Assembly (NCBI GenBank): GCA_045120955.1
Contig: JBGVFH010000068.1
Coordinates: 1-64,000 of the forward strand
Source of the DNA: JAZMZS01 sp045120955
GTDB taxonomy: Bacteria; Bacillota; Clostridia; Oscillospirales; CAG-272
Direction: 5' to 3'
DNA length: 64,000 nucleotides
The notes below the pieces were generated by a model. That model worked only from the letters and a program-made list of their open reading frames with translations. It ran no database searches and was not told where the DNA came from. The translations under genes were made by a program, and so were the position numbers. This document shows, piece after piece, positions 59,751-64,000 of this stretch (positions are counted from its first letter, which is position 1; each line of letters begins with the position of its first letter).

Positions 59751-61106
59751 ATGGGAAGACTTTTCGGAACTGACGGAGTCAGAGGAATAGCGAATGAATT
59801 TTTGACCTGCGAGCGTGCAATGCAGATAGGACGTGCGGTTGCCGCCGTGCTTTCTGGAGGGAGACGCTCACATCCAGTTGTCGTTGTAGGTATGGATACA
59901 CGCCTTTCATCAAATATGCTGGCTTGTGCCCTTGAGGCGGGTTTGTGCTCTGTGGGAGCAGACGTAATACATCTCGGTGTAGTGCCTACACCCGCTGTTG
60001 CGTTCCTTGTAGGAAAGTACAAGGCAAATGCCGGAATTATGATAAGCGCATCCCATAATCCGAGCGAGTACAACGGTATAAAGGTCTTTTCCGAGGAGGG
60101 CTACAAGCTGCCCGACGCTCTGGAGGAAAGAATAGAATCAATGGTGCTTGACAACATACCTGCTATTGAGATGGCTGGAGCCAAGGAGATAGGAAAGGTA
60201 AATTATGCTACACGTGCGGTTGAGGATTACATAGAGCATCTTTGCTCTACCACCTCTCATTCGCTTGAGGGGATAAAGATTGCGGTAGACTGTGCCAATG
60301 GTTCGGCATCGGTAACTGCAAGGAAGCTCTTTGAGGCGCTCGGTGCCGAGGCTCATATTATGTTTGATGAGCCGGACGGATATAACATCAACGACGGCTG
60401 CGGTTCTACTCATATGGAGGCATTGCGTGAGTATGTACTCACACATGAAGTCGATGCGGGAATTGCATATGACGGAGATGCCGACAGATTTCTTTGCATC
60501 GACGATAAGGGCGACTTTATCGACGGTGATATGATAATGGCGATCCTTGCAAAGGATATGAAGGACAGAGGCAAGCTTGCAGGCTCAACCGTTGTCGGCA
60601 CGATAATGACAAACTTCGGTTTCGGCAAATTCTGCGATGAAAACGATATAAAATTCGAGGCTACAAAGGTCGGAGACAGATTTGTGCTTGAGCTTATGCT
60701 TCTTGACGGCTACAACTTCGGCGGAGAGCAGTCCGGACATATTATTTTCAGAGACTATGCGACAACGGGAGACGGACAGCTCACATCTATTCAGCTGCTT
60801 TCTTATATGCGCCGTTCGCAAAAGAAGCTTTCCGAGCTGAAGAATGTTATGACCAGATATCCTCAGGCAATGGTCAATATCACTGTTACAAATGAGGCAA
60901 AGGTTGCTTTTTATACCGATGCAAAGGTCAAAAAGCTTATCCGTGAAACCGAAAAAGCTATCGGAAAATCAGGCAGACTCGTTATCCGTCCCTCGGGTAC
61001 TGAGCCTCTTATCAGAGTAATGGCTGAGGGCGAGGAGTATGAGGCTACCCTTGAAATCGTCAAAAAGACAGCAGAAGCTCTCGAAGAGCTGCTGAAAACT
61101 TATTGA
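59751..61106 (+). CDS. glmM: Phosphoglucosamine mutase
   Basis: A 451-residue enzyme that converts glucosamine-6-phosphate to glucosamine-1-phosphate. The phosphoserine is Ser101 (ISASHNPSEYNGIK), the metal loop is YDGDADRFLCID and the C-terminal phosphate-binding loop is RPSGTEPLIRVMAEGE. GlmM-specific wording such as FGTDGVRGIAN separates it from other mutases. It follows the hexapeptide gene by 61 bases and precedes glmS, giving consecutive steps of one pathway. Confidence 0.96.
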   Translation: MGRLFGTDGVRGIANEFLTCERAMQIGRAVAAVLSGGRRSHPVVVVGMDTRLSSNMLACALEAGLCSVGADVIHLGVVPTPAVAFLVGKYKANAGIMISASHNPSEYNGIKVFSEEGYKLPDALEERIESMVLDNIPAIEMAGAKEIGKVNYATRAVEDYIEHLCSTTSHSLEGIKIAVDCANGSASVTARKLFEALGAEAHIMFDEPDGYNINDGCGSTHMEALREYVLTHEVDAGIAYDGDADRFLCIDDKGDFIDGDMIMAILAKDMKDRGKLAGSTVVGTIMTNFGFGKFCDENDIKFEATKVGDRFVLELMLLDGYNFGGEQSGHIIFRDYATTGDGQLTSIQLLSYMRRSQKKLSELKNVMTRYPQAMVNITVTNEAKVAFYTDAKVKKLIRETEKAIGKSGRLVIRPSGTEPLIRVMAEGEEYEATLEIVKKTAEALEELLKTY

Positions 61107-61159
61107 TTTACAAAAAAATGTTGATAAAATGTAAAAAAAGATAAAAACAGTACTTTTAC

Positions 61160-61187
61160 TTGACATTTTTGTTTTTTTGAATATAAT
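61160..61187 (+). promoter_or_regulatory. Promoter upstream of the glmS leader
   Basis: TTGACA and TATAAT with 16-base spacing. The transcript would start near 61194, at the base of a strong hairpin, followed by a terminator and then the glmS ribozyme. Confidence 0.78.
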
Positions 61188-61191
61188 AGTA

Positions 61192-61223
61192 GTGGGATAT
61201 CTGAGTAATATCAGATATCCCAC
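61192..61223 (+). promoter_or_regulatory. 13-bp hairpin at the 5' end of the glmS leader
   Basis: GTGGGATATCTGA (61192-61204) pairs with TCAGATATCCCAC (61211-61223), loop GTAATA. The motif AATATCAGAT at 61207-61216 recurs exactly at 61241-61250 inside the terminator loop, so the 5' arm could pair with either copy. Confidence 0.65.
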
Positions 61224-61228
61224 ATATC

Positions 61229-61268
61229 AGCAAGCGGTTGAATATCAGATTCGCTTGCTTTCTTTTTG
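61229..61268 (+). terminator. Intrinsic terminator between glmS promoter and ribozyme
   Basis: AGCAAGCG (61229-61236) pairs with CGCTTGCT (61252-61259), followed by TTCTTTTT. It may end glmM transcripts, attenuate the glmS promoter, or do both. Confidence 0.72.
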
Positions 61269-61287
61269 ACTGCAAATCCTATAACAG

Positions 61288-61499
61288 GATAGCGCCAGAC
61301 CGATTTTGCGAGAGATGCGGCTTGCATTTTATCCGAGTCGGTTGACGAGGTCGGAGGCTTATCGAATATTCGGCGGATACCTCTGCGGCACAGCCTTGCC
61401 GTACGGTATATTCAAATATGGGCGTAAGCTCAAAACAAAGTATACCGATGGAAATAATAAAAAAGGAAAAAATACCGCATTTTCGGGCAGTCGGAAGGT
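61288..61499 (+). ncRNA. glmS ribozyme (glucosamine-6-phosphate-activated)
   Basis: The conserved cleavage region AGCGCC occurs at 61291-61296, so self-cleavage is expected between A61291 and G61292. Other core pieces are present in order: the P2-forming CGATTTT and GTTGACGAGG, TTATCGAATATTCGGCGGAT with CCTC, and the distal GGGCAGTCGG. The element ends at the glmS ribosome binding site. When glucosamine-6-phosphate is plentiful, the ribozyme cuts its own mRNA and lowers glmS expression. Confidence 0.92.
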
Positions 61500-61516
61500 G
61501 AGGTATATATTATAAT

Positions 61517-63355
61517 ATGTGCGGAATAATCGGCTATATCGGTGATGATGTTTCCACAAAGAGACTCGTTGAGGGGCTGTATGCTCTTGAATACAGAGGC
61601 TATGACAGCGCAGGAATATCCGCTTTTACTGAGGACGGCGTTCTTGTCACGGTAAAGGCTCAGGGAAGACTGAAAAATGTAGAAGAGAAGATAAAGGACT
61701 GCAAGTGCCTTTCAAACTCTCACTGCGGTATCGGACATACTAGATGGGCGACCCACGGTGCTCCGTCCGATACAAACTCTCATCCTCACGGAACAGACAA
61801 TCTCATGATAGTACACAACGGTATTATCGAGAATTATGTGGAGCTCAGAAAAGAGCTTATCGCTCAGGGCTACAGCTTCAAGAGCGATACGGATACAGAG
61901 GTTGCGGCGCTTCTCATGGACAGAAACTATAAGATGTGCGGCGGCGACAAATATAAAACGATAAAAAAGACGCTCTCGGAGGTTAAGGGAGCGTATGCGT
62001 TTGCCATACTTTTCTCTGATGATCCCGACAGAATATGGGCGACAAAGAAGGACTCTCCCCTTATTATAGGCTGCGGCAAGGGCGAAAATTACGTAGCGTC
62101 CGACATTACGGCTATACTTCGCCACACAAGAGACTATTATCAGATAACAGAGGGCGAGATCGCTATTGTTGAGCAGAACAAGGTCAGGATTTTTGACGCT
62201 GACGACAACGAGATACAAAAGCCTGTTCATACGGCAAATTGGGATGTTGAGGCGGCTGAACGCGGCGGTTATCCTCACTTTATGATAAAGGAGATAAACG
62301 AAGAGCCGGAGGCTATCAAAAAGACGGTCCATCCCCGTATCAAGGACGGAATTCCGTCTTTTGAGAGCGAGAATATCGACATGAGTATGTTTAGAGACAT
62401 CGAGCATATCCATATCGTTGCCTGCGGAACTGCGATGCATGCGGGCCTTGCGGCAAAGGTGTTCTTCGAGAACCTTTGCAGGATCAGCACGCAGGTGGAG
62501 ATAGCAAGTGAATTCAGATATAATGCCCCGATAATCGGCAAGGATGACCTTGTTATCGTTATTTCTCAGTCAGGTGAGACAGCGGACTCTCTTGCGGCTC
62601 TCAGAATGTCGAAGGAAAAGGGAGCAAAAACTCTTGCTATAGTAAACGTTATGGGTTCATCCATTGCCCGTGATGCCGACTATGTTCTCTACACATGGGC
62701 GGGTCCCGAGATCGCTGTCGCAAGCACAAAGGCATATACGGTTCAAGTAGCGCTTATGGCTCTTATAGCAATATCGGCGGCTTACCTTAGAGGTAACATA
62801 TCCGAGCATAGGGTAAGAACGCTTACAGACGAGCTTGTCAACCGTGTCCCCGAGGCTGTGGCAGAGGTCATAGCTCAGTCTGAGAAGATAAAGAAGTCGG
62901 CGCTGGCATTCAAGGATGCAGAGGATCTGTTCTTTATCGGAAGAGGCATCGACTATGCTCTTGCAATGGAAGGCTCGCTTAAGCTAAAGGAAATATCATA
63001 TATACATTCCGAGGCGTATGCCGCAGGAGAGCTAAAGCACGGAACGATCTCGCTCATTACCGAGCAGACACCCGTAATTGCACTTTCAAGTGTCAGCGCT
63101 CTTTATGAAAAGGTGCTTTCGAATATAAAGGAAGTAAAGGCAAGAGGCGCTGTAGTATATACGGTATGCGGCGAGGGCGCTGTCGGAGCGATAAGCGAGA
63201 GCGCAGACTCCTTTGTAATACCCAAAACAGACGAAGCGCTGGCAATTTTGCCTGCGGCAACGGTGCTTCAGCTTATTGCTTATTATGTTGCGACAGAGCG
63301 TGATTGCGATGTCGACAAGCCCCGTAACCTTGCAAAATCGGTAACGGTCGAATAA
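61517..63355 (+). CDS. glmS: Glutamine-fructose-6-phosphate aminotransferase (isomerizing)
   Basis: A 612-residue enzyme making glucosamine-6-phosphate from fructose-6-phosphate and glutamine. Cys2 is the N-terminal nucleophile of the glutaminase domain (MCGIIGYIGDD; HTRWATHG). Two SIS sugar-isomerase domains follow (ACGTAMHAGLAAK; SQSGETADSLAALR; AYAAGELKHGTISLI), with the conserved ending KPRNLAKSVTVE. The ribozyme directly upstream confirms identity. A terminator lies 23 bases after the stop. Confidence 0.98.
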   Translation: MCGIIGYIGDDVSTKRLVEGLYALEYRGYDSAGISAFTEDGVLVTVKAQGRLKNVEEKIKDCKCLSNSHCGIGHTRWATHGAPSDTNSHPHGTDNLMIVHNGIIENYVELRKELIAQGYSFKSDTDTEVAALLMDRNYKMCGGDKYKTIKKTLSEVKGAYAFAILFSDDPDRIWATKKDSPLIIGCGKGENYVASDITAILRHTRDYYQITEGEIAIVEQNKVRIFDADDNEIQKPVHTANWDVEAAERGGYPHFMIKEINEEPEAIKKTVHPRIKDGIPSFESENIDMSMFRDIEHIHIVACGTAMHAGLAAKVFFENLCRISTQVEIASEFRYNAPIIGKDDLVIVISQSGETADSLAALRMSKEKGAKTLAIVNVMGSSIARDADYVLYTWAGPEIAVASTKAYTVQVALMALIAISAAYLRGNISEHRVRTLTDELVNRVPEAVAEVIAQSEKIKKSALAFKDAEDLFFIGRGIDYALAMEGSLKLKEISYIHSEAYAAGELKHGTISLITEQTPVIALSSVSALYEKVLSNIKEVKARGAVVYTVCGEGAVGAISESADSFVIPKTDEALAILPAATVLQLIAYYVATERDCDVDKPRNLAKSVTVE

Positions 63356-63377
63356 GTTTAAATAAACAAAAATATAA

Positions 63378-63417
63378 CTGCCCGTGTGTCACCAAAGGAC
63401 GCACGGGCAGTTTTTTT
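63378..63417 (+). terminator. Terminator of glmS
   Basis: CTGCCCGTG (63378-63386) pairs with CACGGGCAG (63402-63410), followed by seven T residues. Confidence 0.9.
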
Positions 63418-63420
63418 CTC

Positions 63421-63523
63421 GCATAGGAAATTGCAAAGTTACGCCCCGCCGTTTGGTTGAGTTAAAGAAGAATCAAAGATACAATAGGCGGGAAGGATGG
63501 GTGCGGGCACTGCCCGCTTTTTC
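63421..63523 (+). repeat. Dispersed structured repeat, copy D
   Basis: Nearly identical to copies B1 and B2. It starts GCATAGGAAATTGC, keeps CCCGCC (63445-63450) with GGCGGG (63487-63492), and ends with GCGGGC-ACT-GCCCGC and TTTTT. It sits just after the glmS terminator, in the convergent gap before desulfoferrodoxin. The short reading frame through it is not a gene. Confidence 0.88.
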
Positions 63524-63578
63524 AGCTAAGTCTTGCCACTGTCAAAAGCTTTTGAGAAAAGTATGAAACGGCAAGCTT

Positions 63579-63959
63579 TTATATATTAGCTTTCCACAGA
63601 CCGTGGAGATTGCAGTAAGCATAGACAGCAACGGGTGTTTCGTCGCACAGCGCAAAGCTCACGGTCGGTGCGTCACCTGCATCGAGGCATTTTCTCTGAC
63701 CGCCTCTGTCGGTTTGCAGATACACCCATTTTATGCTGTGCTCTTCAGTCATGGGATGCTCGACCGAGCCTACCGTTACCTTAACGACGTTGTCTTCGAG
63801 CGTAACGACGGGGATATGCTTCTCGGTGCTTGCCTCTACCTCTCCGGGTACGAGCTGTTTCATTTTCTGACCGCAGCACATAAGAGGCACTCCTGCGTCG
63901 TTTACCATTCCTACAATGTTACCGCAATGCTCGCAAATGTAAAATTTGATTTCCTTCAT
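63579..63959 (-). CDS. dfx: Desulfoferrodoxin (superoxide reductase)
   Basis: A 126-residue iron protein that reduces superoxide to peroxide in anaerobes. The N-terminal rubredoxin-like centre has Cys9, Cys12, Cys28 and Cys29. The catalytic centre has His48 (EKHIP), His68 (VEHPM), His74 (EEHSI), His119 (NLHGLW) and Cys116. This two-centre layout is class I (desulfoferrodoxin). AGGAGG lies ten bases before the ATG. The promoter would be at or past the window edge. Confidence 0.95.
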   Translation of the reverse strand: MKEIKFYICEHCGNIVGMVNDAGVPLMCCGQKMKQLVPGEVEASTEKHIPVVTLEDNVVKVTVGSVEHPMTEEHSIKWVYLQTDRGGQRKCLDAGDAPTVSFALCDETPVAVYAYCNLHGLWKANI

Positions 63960-64000
63960 AAATAATCATCCTCCTGATAATTAAAATATATTTGTATTTT

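Overview
This 64 kb window looks like the chromosome of a strictly anaerobic, low-to-mid GC Firmicute, most probably a gut or rumen Clostridia of the Ruminococcaceae/Oscillospiraceae type. The evidence is desulfoferrodoxin instead of a visible catalase or SOD, pyruvate formate-lyase with its activase, Rex, SepF/YlmH/DivIVA, GatCAB, a DnaD plus DnaC/DnaI-type loader pair, sortase-built pili, consensus TTGACA/TATAAT promoters often with an extended TG motif, and strong AGGAGG ribosome binding sites. The species cannot be named from the sequence.

Layout. 1-0.4 kb: the 3' end of an ISL3-type transposase and the first copy of a dispersed structured repeat. 0.4-8.3 kb, mainly minus strand: an ATC-hydrolase-like protein, a eukaryotic-type glycogen branching enzyme, an unusual orotate-PRTase-like protein, pflB-pflA and an ion-transporter-superfamily permease. 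8.5-9.5 kb: xpt and a tRNA-Thr/tRNA-Tyr unit. 9.45-9.85 kb: a non-coding array of short, mutually different hairpins joined by repeated connectors. 10-11.5 kb: a minus-strand NSS symporter. 11.6-11.8 kb: two tandem copies of the dispersed repeat. 12-16.7 kb: a pilus locus (thioester/LPETG pilin, class C sortase, LPFTG minor pilin, second sortase). 16.8-20.9 kb: small membrane proteins, then galU-dCMP deaminase-rimI-tsaD. 20.9-24 kb: a cluster of DnaA-box-like sites followed by rex, dnaD and the helicase loader. 24-31 kb: an anchored PIG-L deacetylase, uvrB and uvrA. 31-32.7 kb: an RlmL-like methyltransferase facing a small HMA metal-binding protein that has a structured leader.

32.9-39.7 kb: a self-contained four-gene operon (TerB-N/TerB-C protein, BrxD-like ATPase, Lhr/BrxHI-like helicase, MFS transporter) with its own promoter and a strong terminator just upstream. 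This is the best candidate for a poorly described system. 39.8-51.4 kb is housekeeping: a PfkB kinase, miaA, an HlyD-like protein, yggS-sepF-ylmG-ylmH-divIVA (division), ileS, lspA and rluD. 51.5-64 kb holds a HAD phosphatase, a GT2-GtrA protein, gatCAB, a ComEC-like secreted hydrolase, small proteins, a hexapeptide-repeat protein, glmM, a glmS ribozyme with glmS, the last repeat copy and desulfoferrodoxin.

How the genes fit together: glmM and glmS supply cell-wall amino sugars, with glmS controlled by a ribozyme. The yggS-to-divIVA run forms the usual Gram-positive division cluster. gatCAB provides transamidation of misacylated Glu-tRNA(Gln) and/or Asp-tRNA(Asn). uvrB and uvrA are neighbours but separately transcribed. 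The most interesting unexplained signals are the TerB/BrxD/BrxHI operon, the hairpin array, the five-copy structured repeat and the DnaA-box-like cluster ahead of the helicase-loading genes.
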